From positions 930,001-994,000 of the forward strand of contig JACKHI010000001.1 of NCBI GenBank assembly GCA_020639075.1: a stretch of 64,000 nucleotides of DNA, in the 5' to 3' direction. The notes beneath the pieces are model-generated. The model did not search any database. It worked only from the letters and a program-made list of their open reading frames with translations, and was not told where the DNA came from. A program made the position numbers and the translations under genes. The stretch comes from Phycisphaerales bacterium. GTDB taxonomy: Bacteria > Planctomycetota > Phycisphaerae > UBA1845 > UTPLA1. Positions 16,301-22,428 of this stretch are shown here, in pieces; position 1 is the stretch's first letter; the number at the start of each line of letters is the position of its first letter.

Positions 16301-19073
16301 TGAAGGGATGCCCGGCTTCGAATGGCGTGTACTGCAGCGTCGATGTATTGGGACGAGTGAACTGAAGCACATCGAAGTCGCCAAGATCGATAGCCGCCCC
16401 GAGTCCATCACCAGTGACATTGATGAGGATCCCAAGATTGCTGTGCCAGTCGATGCCGAAGTCGCGTTGCACCGGGTGACCGTTGTGGCGGTAGGTCCGC
16501 TCGAGCGCGAATCCAGTTCCATTATGCACGTATTCAAGATCGGTTTCCGGATAGATGACCTGTCCGTCGACCAACCCGCTCGGTTCGGCCCCGGGGGTCG
16601 GCGGGTCCGGCAGTACGAATCCACCTCGCGAGTCGGGACAGTGAAGTTGCCGCATACGCGCTCGGATGGCATCGTAGGTCGGTCTAAGGTGCCAATCCAC
16701 AATCTTTGCCCCCATGAACCGGCTGCTGCTTCTGGCAATCAGCGAGTCCAACACCCCTTGCAGCTGCTCGCACTCGCTGGGTCTGGAGGTGAGGCAGCCG
16801 GGATTCAAAGGCGAATTGCCAAGAAGGCAGGCCTTGGGTTGTCGCCAGAGCTCTTTGCCCTCCGTGGTGCCACGGTTGTTAATACACGTTGTGTTGGGTG
16901 CTGTGTCATTGCCATCGTCACCCCCGCCACCCTGTCCGCTTGGGGGTTGATCACCACCGGTAAACGGCGGATCAATCATGACGAAATCATCGAGATTGAC
17001 ATTGGGTGGTTGGTTCGACCTGCCCGGATCGGAGGGCGCCGGATTGCTGGGACTTGGACCGAACGTCGGCCACTCCGAGATGCAACCTGCAAAGACGTTC
17101 GGACCACCGCATGGATAGGACCCGCCAGAATAACTATCGTCACTACTACTTGTGTGTCCGGATCTCCGATGGCCGGTACTGCTGGGCGTGGCGCTCGTCG
17201 GGGAGTTGCAACAAGACGAACAACCCCCTCCTCCGCCACCACCACCGCCGCCGCCGCCGGCACTGAACATTATGCTCATGTTGAAGCCCGAACTGCCTGA
17301 ATTGCCCGTCGGATAGCTGACTGAACCGGACGGCGTCACACCCGTACCCTCGGCCGCCGGCGTGTTGATTTGCCCGCCGAAAGGATCATTGCCGAATGGC
17401 AACTGACCTCCGTTGGCTCCGCCGAATGGACCCTGGTTTCCAGGAAGTCCACCATTGGGCCATCCGCCGGAGGGGCCGTTGCCAAACCCTCCGCCGATTC
17501 CAAGCCCCTTGAGAACATCCTCGATGGTGCCATCAGCCAACACGTTCTTGTTGTGCACCAAGAGCGCGGCGCCACTCACCCTGTCATAGACGTAATACGT
17601 ATGCGCAGCACCGACCTCGAAATTGAAAACGTCCGTCGATCCGCTCCGAGCGGATGTGGCGACAAGTTTGAGTGAGCCGCCGTCGATCGTCCGAAACGCC
17701 TGGCCTAGTTCCATGTCGCCGGCCAGAATCCACCGTTGTTCGTCGTCACTGAAAAACGGATGAACCGGTGTGCATGTCACCCGAAACGCGTGCCGAGTCG
17801 TCTCGAATGTCAGATCCACGAGCCGTGTTGCCGTGTGCCGCATGGTGCGACCTACCTGGGCCAATTCACCGCCATTGTTTTTTTCCGGATCCATGTCACA
17901 ACGGACCCAATCGCCGGGGCGTATCTGCTCGATCGACTTGAAGGTGCCATCCGCCAAGAGGATCTGCGTGCCGGCGACAAAGCAGAAAGGTTCGTCGTCC
18001 CCCTCATCCGGCGAGGTCGGTTGATCAACTGGATTTGTCTCGCAGTCGGGGCAATCGGACTCCGGCGTGCTCTCGGTCTGCGAAGGGTCGATGGTGGTCG
18101 CGAGGATTGGCGATGGGAGTTTACCCGGATATGTACATCCACCATTCCATCCATTGGTGCCGCTGTCTGTCGCCTGCGGCTGAGACGGGGGACCATCGTT
18201 CAACACCGGCGGAAACCCGTTACTCGGTGGAAAACCCTCTTGGCCGACGAAGGGTGGATCGAGCATGACGAAATCATCGGGGTTGATTCCGCCTGGGAGT
18301 CCAGTCCCGATCGTCGGTGGTCCGCTCGAGAGCGGGCCGTCACTACCCGGTCCGCCCAAACCGGGAACGTCAGGTATTTGACCAAGATACTTGTTGTGAA
18401 CCAGGACTGGCGATTCCCCGCGGTCATTCACGATGAAGTAGTTCAGTGCGCCACGCACGTGAAAATTGAACACCTCCGCGGGACCTGTTCGATACCGCTT
18501 GCTGACGATACGAACATCGTCGCCGTCGACTGTCATCGCGCACATGTCCTCTGCGAGATCGTCGGCGCGGAGATAGGTCTGCAATCCGGGAATGTAGAAT
18601 GGATGCTCGGGCGTGCAGGTAACCTGCAGATTTCCCGACGGTGTGTCGAATAGAAAGTCCACCAGGAACGGCTTCGTGTATGACATCGTCGTCTTCACGA
18701 GGCCGACTTCCGGACCATTCAATTTCTCGGGGTCGTGGTCACACATGACCAAATCGCCGACTTCGATCAGATCGATTGGCTTGGCCGACCCGTCCGCCAT
18801 CCAGACAAGTGTGCCGCGCACAAAACAGCCGATCGTCACCCCCGATGGATCTCCGCCCTGGGGAGTGATGGGCACACCCGGCCCGGCGCCACCGCCTGGA
18901 CTGACTCCGCTGCTGGGTCCTGCCGCCGGCCCGGATCCACCGCTGGTCGAGGGTCCCGGCCCCTGGCTGGAAGGACCGGCCGGCCCATAGTCCGGCGTTT
19001 CGGCAATCGCCGTGGAAGGCAGGCAAAGTCCTACGAGGAGTGCGAATGCGGCAATGTAGCGCGCAGCGGACAT
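6453..19073 (-). CDS. Giant secreted RHS/YD-repeat toxin with Hint, FG-GAP and nuclease domains
   Basis: About 4,206 aa. Start chosen at ATG 19073, which has GGAGA upstream and opens a clear signal peptide (about residues 1-25, ending AIA). Order: Pro/Gly/Ser-rich linker; Hint domain 1 (about 83-229, opening GCFVRGT, ending LVHNK); linker with DDFVMLDPPF; Hint domain 2 (about 364-510, CFVAGT to LVHNK); polyglycine; DDFVMIDPPF; an RHS N-terminal module; a very long YD-repeat region (about 1000-3370); a dockerin-like acidic segment (DFDNDGD, DTNDDGVVD); seven FG-GAP repeats (about 3470-3862); the RHS core end (RDPIGY at about 3895, then YEYVRNSP and DPWG); and a C-terminal tip. The last 105 residues look like a PD-(D/E)xK nuclease: VGEDALKAL, RFVDRLV and HESKVG. 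By analogy with RHS toxins, the YD shell would encase the tip and the core Asp motif would release it. The FG-GAP insertion and the N-terminal Hint pair are unusual. Export route and target cells are unknown. Confidence 0.9.
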   Translation of the reverse strand: MSAARYIAAFALLVGLCLPSTAIAETPDYGPAGPSSQGPGPSTSGGSGPAAGPSSGVSPGGGAGPGVPITPQGGDPSGVTIGCFVRGTLVWMADGSAKPIDLIEVGDLVMCDHDPEKLNGPEVGLVKTTMSYTKPFLVDFLFDTPSGNLQVTCTPEHPFYIPGLQTYLRADDLAEDMCAMTVDGDDVRIVSKRYRTGPAEVFNFHVRGALNYFIVNDRGESPVLVHNKYLGQIPDVPGLGGPGSDGPLSSGPPTIGTGLPGGINPDDFVMLDPPFVGQEGFPPSNGFPPVLNDGPPSQPQATDSGTNGWNGGCTYPGKLPSPILATTIDPSQTESTPESDCPDCETNPVDQPTSPDEGDDEPFCFVAGTQILLADGTFKSIEQIRPGDWVRCDMDPEKNNGGELAQVGRTMRHTATRLVDLTFETTRHAFRVTCTPVHPFFSDDEQRWILAGDMELGQAFRTIDGGSLKLVATSARSGSTDVFNFEVGAAHTYYVYDRVSGAALLVHNKNVLADGTIEDVLKGLGIGGGFGNGPSGGWPNGGLPGNQGPFGGANGGQLPFGNDPFGGQINTPAAEGTGVTPSGSVSYPTGNSGSSGFNMSIMFSAGGGGGGGGGGGGCSSCCNSPTSATPSSTGHRRSGHTSSSDDSYSGGSYPCGGPNVFAGCISEWPTFGPSPSNPAPSDPGRSNQPPNVNLDDFVMIDPPFTGGDQPPSGQGGGGDDGNDTAPNTTCINNRGTTEGKELWRQPKACLLGNSPLNPGCLTSRPSECEQLQGVLDSLIARSSSRFMGAKIVDWHLRPTYDAIRARMRQLHCPDSRGGFVLPDPPTPGAEPSGLVDGQVIYPETDLEYVHNGTGFALERTYRHNGHPVQRDFGIDWHSNLGILINVTGDGLGAAIDLGDFDVLQFTRPNTSTLQYTPFEAGHPFTLRLEVDGGGYTRHILENRQSSFKYVFQPFTDWGAVPTGVDYTQNRFNQGQQYLYDSTTDFVTKIVVRDDTTNLGTVHFDRDGTGEHNVTRVRDYGGRTLLYNYDSGGYLTKVIPEAGSEGLKTTGYAYDTPGSNSQLSATIDGNNLTTELHYDSGNLVSMIYADGTTASYEYDDTAKTRKITDRDGSFQTIYLNDDNRITKRVLDNPDGDDPTYDYVYDTDSVRMTSSISPEHTTTNYVYDGSERLVTVERTDGTLSVSRRYAYPIGGYQVSTVFDELGNSTVYQYDSNGAVTMRIQHDGSTRRFEYNSRGLRSRLIDGNGVSYAYTYDEFGFENTRTSDEAAGASASITYYDYDVLGNLMTITTPQSRVYNGEYDAGGHVLLQYYSSGVSVGYVYDNGQRLVTKTTSQSGDATDFETIYTYDTGNRMSTITRPGGAQTVLAYDATRLGTITSPELRKRIYVYDGLGRKATIKRVDNGSPVTEMRWLYDLENRVLSKYDGNDQLTEYDYDGLGRRVTLARCDGSEVTYEYDAASQVLRRRESDGTTVLVHDVYEYDSQGRLTRSRMLATPTGTTPSNNDRLADREYDAEGQLTAAYRWLDASNKGTISYDYDTLGRLVTLTRADDTDVVYLYDADGLVTNIDVAGLTDTDYAYDHNRRLTSITTKEGIAKTISYNAINDPIEITLAQGATQLSIGFTYDDAGNLVTARAADNTETLYAYDLDQLLTKITTPEARVFEYQYDDYERPVTFKYGGDIVARYVYDTVGNVISSFDARSNVIRIDYTCFNKPKTVIDCEDGSTVYTYELPNRLSTVATFSQSTSTKLAERRNTFSPFNQLTESKIVAASSPDDYVYQYNYDRAGRLTVSSNLLASGSIDTQFAYDRMDRLTLWTDPDQFVGTYAFDEVGRLESTTDPKGAETDYFYDGDSRMTLRTSPEMIEHTFVYDLANRPVTAILSQDTDHFTTRWVYDEVGNRLSHIAPNNVQYTFAYDNDRNLTARETAEGRSTLYEYDTRGRVVTVRDEGVIVREFDYDLASNPTRARDALGNEVEYAYDCMNRITKMVDATDDETHLAFDALGRKIQVDRKEGSATQVMRTLVGHDPLGRITQIAVLDDPNETTVGTADAVTDYRYDRAGRLISKFVAFDGSVAGTFRYLYNKRGLVTAKSNPECDCTEIEYDSIGFVTKSINTGISATTQYAYDADRRNTLMVSAEGISTTYEFDARGLRLSRTIAQSGEPSFLTEWQYDLAGNMVTMTEPDGVSETLFGYDTDRRLTKTTSPGGRVMDYVYDTRDRLVTTRVEGVDIAIRTYDNANSILDTTDANGNVTNFGHDALNRISLIEDAEGHSTTYAYEPRGMLEKRERIHSDTTVETDSRREYDARGNLTRVRELATPGTPGDSDALTDMVYDRAGRMVTSVAFTTTTAGQTHIYAYDGRSLVTDITGTGEHRFFDYDSAGRRISLTDANGYITEFDYDKDGRLTLTTSPEGIETVVDYDSLNRRVTQSLQKDALAYSQIWKYDPRSNVTQSVAPDGLATDYVYDADRQLVTQISPSGVEATFEYDTRGRLITGRAEGAIIREVVYDDVGNAITMTDGRGNDMVYGYDASNRRTKVTDAIGAFDLMTLDARGNAIRSDRYSSDGSPVLLTSTKRTFDKLGRKTVERGLFAPPSEGTSDALTTLEYDRLGQLTGRLVTTSAGGATNEASFEYDGAGRVSLIVDPDSFESEYQYDAAGNRTKILDELDEPTTFAFDKDRRQTKATLANGDYVTIALDIRGLESDVKNYASGGGTPLTHSKYTYDSAGRLVTTRRKSDPDGADVTADIVVMAVFDGGGRLTKTVSASGNDTTYAYDAYDRITKTTMPDGSYQVSDYDLEDDVTRTVAYEIVDGNTKAMETRLTLDVLGRPTVRQNHGADATYGNTDDISVSYFYDDAGRLTRSLDELGTESNVMFDPLGRRTQTVEDVGGLARDTYFEFDRAGRMLKVIAENDAGNGGNQTTVYAYNGRDLPEVVTYEVTGDVSMYYDERGSLTHRVDEAGVSLDYVYDAVNRLTERLKSGATAQIEQYVYDGVGRMITARKGTSGDDDADSLSVFGYDALSLLQSETQKIGSGDAKTVYCDYDDAGRRSTLTYHDDVATVAYAYDSRDRCASIDLDGSRLADYTWFGRGLYARELTCDYPGGTKPQFATVFERDGVWRVTAASNTLLTLNQADSGYSNLGAWTYSYDKASNPLDSLQTGDNMGLNEQDHEFTYDELYRLATADLTDTLDWASASTVSSTYVYDKQGNRLTHVYRNEPAITLEHNKANQMTDLDGLTPGYDLAGNQTLAYSVDRGSSLVYKYDHNNRLTGVYDSTGTTRKAEYKYDAVARRIEFIDDVNSQTTQYYYDGANEIVETGADGVAKRWYVHGRSYIDERLMMFSEELARPFYYAIDRMYNVRGLVDRAGALVEAVFYDGFGRPLIRRSPGRGDFDNDGDINLGIGVGDSWRQSLVLASSIWDPRADTNDDGVVDSGDSPIFGMKSNLWNTDASPSVQRAFSHFGNPFLWQGRPQFVFDTEKWDGDAATVDLFGGSVAISGDDAVVGAINHDGAASNAGAAFVYRFVDGTWQIRARLTAGDPASGDLFGDSVAIDGDVIVIGASNENQGGTGAGAAYVFTRSAGEWYQTAKLYVSDAGANFGKSVSIDGDVIVVGAPLGYDSGASADVGKVYVYRGSGSTWTLEQTLDADTDMQATAHFGHSVSINGNVIAVGANSHDVSPYTDCGKFYIFRYDGSSSWDFEADYEPSGNDYDQCGYSISVSGDRVAVGAPYNDTGATSGGAVYVVEYDSVATTWGSASQITASDAGANDYFGCSVSLVGDRFVVGALGWNDGATADTGAVYVYDYNSGTDSWDETDTLNGTDAEAGDIFGCSVALGSDRFIGGARLEDEFASNAGAVYGFELDGSWSQVAKVAAELPSYAETPVVVVIDHRLRMYDPVTGKWLMRDPIGYLAGSWNIYEYVRNSPWRYWDPWGQVPIIVNADDMYDIYDRPDGVTVVHIYSGGHYIVTKYFKDYVEVDSRGVDVDDTLDEEVAYTAHVIAIKSVLYELSGVAQGAMQVAMALNPFADFIELVTGQSMSDLTPRELEWWEQALSGVSVLPLGTMVELAGEFKTIQRLKGLTEETAAAFRARLLKAGCGVDDSPRVLKLIGETGKVGEDALKALGGEPQWHFPTSKGRRFVDRLVGKTIHESKVGKQGLRGKLLKQIEKDKAIVNEYDDINEAVWHFYRSPKTGEIGPTEPLRKALEAAGIKIIIHE
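7490..8665 (-). repeat. Seven FG-GAP-type repeats within the RHS core
   Basis: Each unit of about 55 residues has the pattern FGxSVxIxGDxxVVGA followed by GAxYVYxx; I count seven, the number for one beta-propeller blade set. The block lies between FLWQGR and RMYDPVTGKW, two motifs that are normally close together in RHS cores. Confidence 0.85.
8937..16090 (-). repeat. YD (RHS) repeat array
   Basis: Roughly a hundred units of about 20-22 residues with the YxYDxxGRLxxxx pattern, coding for the beta-sheet shell of an RHS/Tc-toxin-like cocoon. At DNA level the units have diverged but keep a TACGAC-rich phase. This creates long spurious open frames on the opposite strand. Confidence 0.9.
17547..18827 (-). 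repeat. Tandem duplicated Hint-domain block
   Basis: Two Hedgehog/intein-like domains, each opening with Cys (18825-18827 and 17982-17984) and closing with LVHNK. They share the motifs ADGxxKxIxxIxxGDxVxCDxDPEKxNG, VTCTPxHPF and VFNF/YF(Y)V. Each block is followed by a DDFVM(L/I)DPPF linker (the second at about 16970), so linker and domain were duplicated together. Confidence 0.85.
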
Positions 19074-19168
19074 AAGAATCTCTCCAGAAGAACAGGGGCG
19101 CATCCGGGAAGGCACTGAAGTTCGATACGTAGAATCAAGCTCGTGCTTTGTGTCGGTCCTGAAGTACA

Positions 19169-20440
19169 TCACTTTTCCTCCATGGCACATGATGCCGACG
19201 TCAAGACCGGCAATCGCAGGGTTCGTGTGTTGTGATTGTTTCCGGCGCGCCATCGGAGGATGTCGCGCGAGCGCATCAGGACTTGGCGATCTGCGAGCAC
19301 ATCGATCAGAGCGCTCCATACGCGGTCGACCGAGATCTCCTGCATGCAGGCCGAAGTGATCCGATGCGAACAACGCAACGGTGATCGACTCACCTGAAAG
19401 CAGGGACTGCAGGCGAGAGTGCTGGCAACGGCGACGCCGTGGCCGGGATAGGGTCCAATCCCCCGGGGATCGGTGGGACCAACCACCATGACCACAGGAA
19501 CATTCATCGCCGCTGCGATGTGCGAGAGTCCCGAGTCGTTGCTGACAAATGCGCTGCATCGTGCGATCAGCGCCGCCGTCTGACGGATGCTCTCACCGTG
19601 GGCGAAAAAGACCTGAGGACACTCCGATTGAATCGCGATCCGAATCGGCTGTTCCTCCGGGCCGCCGAACACAACGGGTTGATATCCTTGAGATTCCATC
19701 CGGCGACAGAGCCTGCCGAATCGCTCGATGGGCCAGCGTCTGACGGCGTGCCCCTTGTAGGTGCTGCAACCGGCATGAATACCGACTAACGGTCGGTCCA
19801 GATGCGCAAACATCCGTTGTGCGTGGCTGTGGTAGCTCGGATCCAATGGACCAAGCCGAATATCTGCAGGCGTTTCGATCGCGGTGCCGGAAAATGCCCG
19901 GATGAGCTCGCGATTTTCGTCGACAACGTGACGCCCCAACTGCTGCGCCACACGATCGGTCAACAGGAACCGGAGATTCGCGGCGTCGCCGCCTCGCACG
20001 TAGGAGTGCCCCCAACGACGGCGCGCGCCGATCAGGTAGCTCAGCACGTTGTATTCGAATCGGTTGGTCGGAAACGTGAGTATGCTCGCGTCATATCCCG
20101 CCAGGCATAGCGACAGCGCCTTATGTCCGGAACGCCACGAGCGATCCCGCTGGAAATTGTGCTGCAGGACATCGTCAAAGAGCCCGAGATCCTCCAACAA
20201 CTCCGCGGCCTGCGGCCACATGGCCAGCGCGGTGATGTGATCATCGGGGCACGCCTTGCGCAGGTCGCGCAAGGCCGCGAATGCGAGCACCGTATCGCCG
20301 ATGCCGCCCAGGCAGAGGGCCAAGAGGCGCCGTCGCTGCCGCCGGGATGGCACCAACGCCGGCACCCCTGGCGCCTCGCGACGAAGTTGCGCTGCCCATT
20401 CCGTCGCACTCCGAAGGACCATCTGGCCTGGCTGAAACAT
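19169..20440 (-). CDS. Glycosyltransferase family 9 (heptosyltransferase-like)
   Basis: Protein of 423 aa with the two-domain GT-B layout of GT9. The N-terminal part has LALCLGGIGDTVLAFAALRDLR (the GxGD glycine turn). The C-terminal part has VGIHAGCSTYKGHAVRRWP, VFGGPEEQP and FVSNDSGLSHIAAAMNVPVVMVVGPTDP, the nucleotide-sugar binding region. The family transfers heptose or related sugars to LPS core or other surface glycans; the donor here cannot be told. ATG 20440 is chosen because GGAGGG lies seven bases upstream; a GTG at 20455 is the alternative. It ends 96 bases before the RHS start on the same strand, so read-through into the toxin gene is possible. A dyad at 20577-20593 lies upstream. 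Confidence 0.88.
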   Translation of the reverse strand: MFQPGQMVLRSATEWAAQLRREAPGVPALVPSRRQRRRLLALCLGGIGDTVLAFAALRDLRKACPDDHITALAMWPQAAELLEDLGLFDDVLQHNFQRDRSWRSGHKALSLCLAGYDASILTFPTNRFEYNVLSYLIGARRRWGHSYVRGGDAANLRFLLTDRVAQQLGRHVVDENRELIRAFSGTAIETPADIRLGPLDPSYHSHAQRMFAHLDRPLVGIHAGCSTYKGHAVRRWPIERFGRLCRRMESQGYQPVVFGGPEEQPIRIAIQSECPQVFFAHGESIRQTAALIARCSAFVSNDSGLSHIAAAMNVPVVMVVGPTDPRGIGPYPGHGVAVASTLACSPCFQVSRSPLRCSHRITSACMQEISVDRVWSALIDVLADRQVLMRSRDILRWRAGNNHNTRTLRLPVLTSASCAMEEK

Positions 20441-20576
20441 GCGCGCACCCTCCACGGACGCATGTCGTCGCCTCTTTAAGACGACGACACACGCGACAGA
20501 TCGCCGAGCAGCCAGTTGCGCGAGAGCGCAACATCACCGCCCGGAAATCACACAAATGAACTAACAGTGGGTGCGC

Positions 20577-20593
20577 TGTGACAGATCGTCACA
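20577..20593. promoter_or_regulatory. Dyad TGTGAC-N5-GTCACA, possible CRP/FNR-type operator
   Basis: Perfect 6-bp arms. It resembles the TGTGA-N6-TCACA consensus but with one more spacer base. It lies 137 bases upstream of the GT9 start. An ATCG-TG-CGAT palindrome follows at 20597-20606. Only the symmetry is observed; the regulator class is a guess. Confidence 0.35.
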
Positions 20594-20765
20594 CACATCG
20601 TGCGATACACACTTTGAAGGTGAGAATGGGGGTCCTTGCCGAGGACTCCCTTAATATGCACGACGCAGATCGCAAAGTCAATTGAATTATCCTGTTTTTC
20701 TTGCGACGGGATTCTGAGTGCAATGGTCGCGAACAGATTCACTTGAATCGCCGGTTCGCCGAGTA

Positions 20766-20787
20766 CACTGCCGCACGTGTGGCAGTG
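20766..20787. promoter_or_regulatory. Inverted repeat CACTGCC-N8-GGCAGTG
   Basis: Perfect 7-bp arms with GCACGTGT between them, about 190 bases before the plus-strand zinc-finger gene. No T-run follows, so an operator is likelier than a terminator. Confidence 0.35.
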
Positions 20788-20980
20788 CACCAGTGGTCTA
20801 TTCGATCACTGCTGAAATCGCATTAGAGATTCGAGTAGGTCACATGCGATGCGCAGGTCCTTTTTTGCAGGATGCGTCGCGCAAGAGTCTGGACATCTCT
20901 GTATGACCCGCGGTACAACTCAAGAAGCGATGAGCCGCAGAAGCCGGCAACCTGTGCGGCACGCCGGAGACCGATCAACA

Positions 20981-21244
20981 ATGCATGTCAACGCCACCGG
21001 CTGTCAATTCGCCGTCAATCATCGCATCGAGTACCTCGGCGGCCTCCTCCCACCGACGATACATCATTACGTCGATCGCCACTTCAATGAATGTTCATCC
21101 TGTCGTGAAAAACTCGACTCCGCTCGCGCCGGACTGTCCGCATTGGTACAACTGACCGCACCGGAGGTCAGCAGACAACGCTGCGACCTGGTAATGCAGT
21201 GGTTCGTCTCGCGGGACAGGCCTCTGGATGAAACGAACAATTGA
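20981..21244 (+). CDS. Small putative anti-sigma-factor-like zinc-finger protein
   Basis: Protein of 87 aa from ATG 20981. The frame is open further upstream (ATG 20930 or 20849), but those residues look random. It carries H-x(3)-D-x-H-x(3)-C-x(2)-C (HHYVDRHFNECSSC), the pattern of zf-HC2 anti-sigma factors, followed by a charged helix. There is no membrane segment, and no sigma-factor gene lies beside it, so it would be an orphan. It sits alone on the plus strand between two minus-strand glycan genes. The zinc motif is visible; the anti-sigma role is inference and the gene itself is only moderately supported. Confidence 0.5.
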   Translation: MHVNATGCQFAVNHRIEYLGGLLPPTIHHYVDRHFNECSSCREKLDSARAGLSALVQLTAPEVSRQRCDLVMQWFVSRDRPLDETNN

Positions 21245-21373
21245 ATCGTGAAGGTCGTGCAACCGGCCCCGATCCTCTCACCACAACTGCATAATTGGCT
21301 GGCATCGGATTACCCCACGGGGCCAATCCAACCGGGACCGCCCGTCAAGCTCGGCGATACCGGGTTCCAAGCA

Positions 21374-22183
21374 TCACATCAATCGATGGGATCGCGCCGC
21401 ATTAACATCCTTCCCAAACAACTGTTGCGATCGCGTTCTGATCCGGTCGCGACGCCTCAAACTCCCTCGCAGAGCGAACTCGTACAGGCTCACCAGTTGC
21501 CGGAGGTACAGCAACTGTTGTCGAACCGTCAACTTGCTCTGCCCATGCTGCCGATCTCCGAACGTTATTCCGACCTCAGCCACCCTCCGGCATCCGCCGC
21601 GCACTGCCAACTCAAGCCCGATCTTGTAGCCGATGGCATTGACTCCTGAATTGACCGCACGATCGAACAGCGCCCGAGTCAGGCAAAAGAATCCCGCCAT
21701 CGGGTCTCGCGCTGTGGTCAACGGCCATGCGAGCAGGGTCGCCGCCTTCGAGTTCAATCGTCGCAAGAGGCCCCAGTCATCAAGCGTCCGGCCCCCCTTC
21801 ACGTAGCGACTTCCAATACAAAACTCCGATTCACCGAAGAGAACGGGACGTGTGACCGCAGGGAGGGACTCAGGTGGATGTGACAGATCCGCATCCATGC
21901 ACACCAGGGTATCGAATGCCGCCGCCTCGAACCCGCGGACCACTGCCGATGCCAGGCCGCGCTCCTGGAAGCGAGAGATCAATCGCAAACCCACTGGCAA
22001 CTGCAGCGACTCAACAAGGTTCGCCGTCCCATCGCCGCTGTCGTCATCGACGACGATGATCTCGCCCGGAAGCCCAATCTTTGACAGTGCCGCCCCAATA
22101 CGTGGCAGCAATTCCGGCAGGTTCGCTGCCTCGCGGTAGGTCGGAACGATGACCGATAGACCGCGCTGAAGGGAAGTTGGCAT
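21374..22183 (-). CDS. Glycosyltransferase family 2 (polyprenol-phosphate sugar transferase-like)
   Basis: Protein of 269 aa from ATG 22183, which has GGAGG eight bases upstream; the frame continues to 22237 without a better site. The GT-A fold is clear: LSVIVPTYREAANLPELLP, EIIVVDDDSGDGT, ERGLASAVVRGFEAA and the metal-binding CMDADLSHPPE, then IGSRYVKGG. This set is that of dolichol/polyprenol-phosphate mannosyltransferase-type enzymes, which load a sugar on a lipid carrier at the cytoplasmic membrane. No C-terminal membrane helices are seen, so it would be a soluble or peripheral form. It follows the DUF2723 and membrane-protein genes on the same strand and could supply the lipid-linked sugar that a DUF2723-type enzyme uses. 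Confidence 0.9.
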   Translation of the reverse strand: MPTSLQRGLSVIVPTYREAANLPELLPRIGAALSKIGLPGEIIVVDDDSGDGTANLVESLQLPVGLRLISRFQERGLASAVVRGFEAAAFDTLVCMDADLSHPPESLPAVTRPVLFGESEFCIGSRYVKGGRTLDDWGLLRRLNSKAATLLAWPLTTARDPMAGFFCLTRALFDRAVNSGVNAIGYKIGLELAVRGGCRRVAEVGITFGDRQHGQSKLTVRQQLLYLRQLVSLYEFALRGSLRRRDRIRTRSQQLFGKDVNAARSHRLM

Positions 22184-22275
22184 CACGTCGCCTCCATTTT
22201 CTTGAACAGGATTGCTCCCAATCCAACCGTTCTTCACTCGCCGAGGATGAAGTCAGCGGTCACCGCCGATAGAAT

Positions 22276-22358
22276 AAAAAGAGGGAGCGGCGCACCACCA
22301 CAGGTCCTCGGCAGGCCTATCACCTTCGGGTGATCGCTGGGCGCGCTCCCTCTTTTTT
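22276..22358. terminator. Long GC-rich hairpin with inner stem, terminator or structured RNA
   Basis: Arms AAAAAGAGGGAGCG (22276-22289) and CGCTCCCTCTTTTT (about 22344-22357) pair almost fully. Inside lies ATCACC-TTCG-GGTGAT (22319-22334), a stem closed by a TTCG tetraloop on the plus strand. T-runs end the structure on both strands, so it could stop transcription either way. It lies between the membrane-protein stop (22429) and the GT2 start (22183) and may act as an attenuator for GT2. Confidence 0.6.
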
Positions 22359-22428
22359 CCGATGGGGTTGCTACTCCGGCCATTCAAACGACACGTGAAC
22401 CGCATCAAATCACAGACGCACCGTCGGT

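Larger units (their letters stand above)
20441..20980. other. Divergent intergenic region with two inverted repeats
   Basis: About 540 bases between the GT9 gene (minus) and a small plus-strand gene. No convincing coding sequence. It holds TGTGAC-AGATC-GTCACA at 20577-20593 and CACTGCC-8 nt-GGCAGTG at 20766-20787, both candidates for regulator binding. Confidence 0.5.

Noticed and set aside
16260..17300. 346-codon plus-strand frame opposite the RHS N-terminal region
   Set aside because: Antisense to the glycine-rich and RHS N-terminal module; low-complexity Arg/Thr content and no motif.
19074..19559. In-frame upstream extension of the RHS gene into the GT9 gene
   Set aside because: The extension overlaps conserved GT9 sequence in another frame, and the ATG at 19073 has a ribosome site and starts a signal peptide.
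21248..21649. 133-codon plus-strand frame
   Set aside because: Overlaps the C-terminal part of the GT2 gene on the opposite strand and shows no domain.
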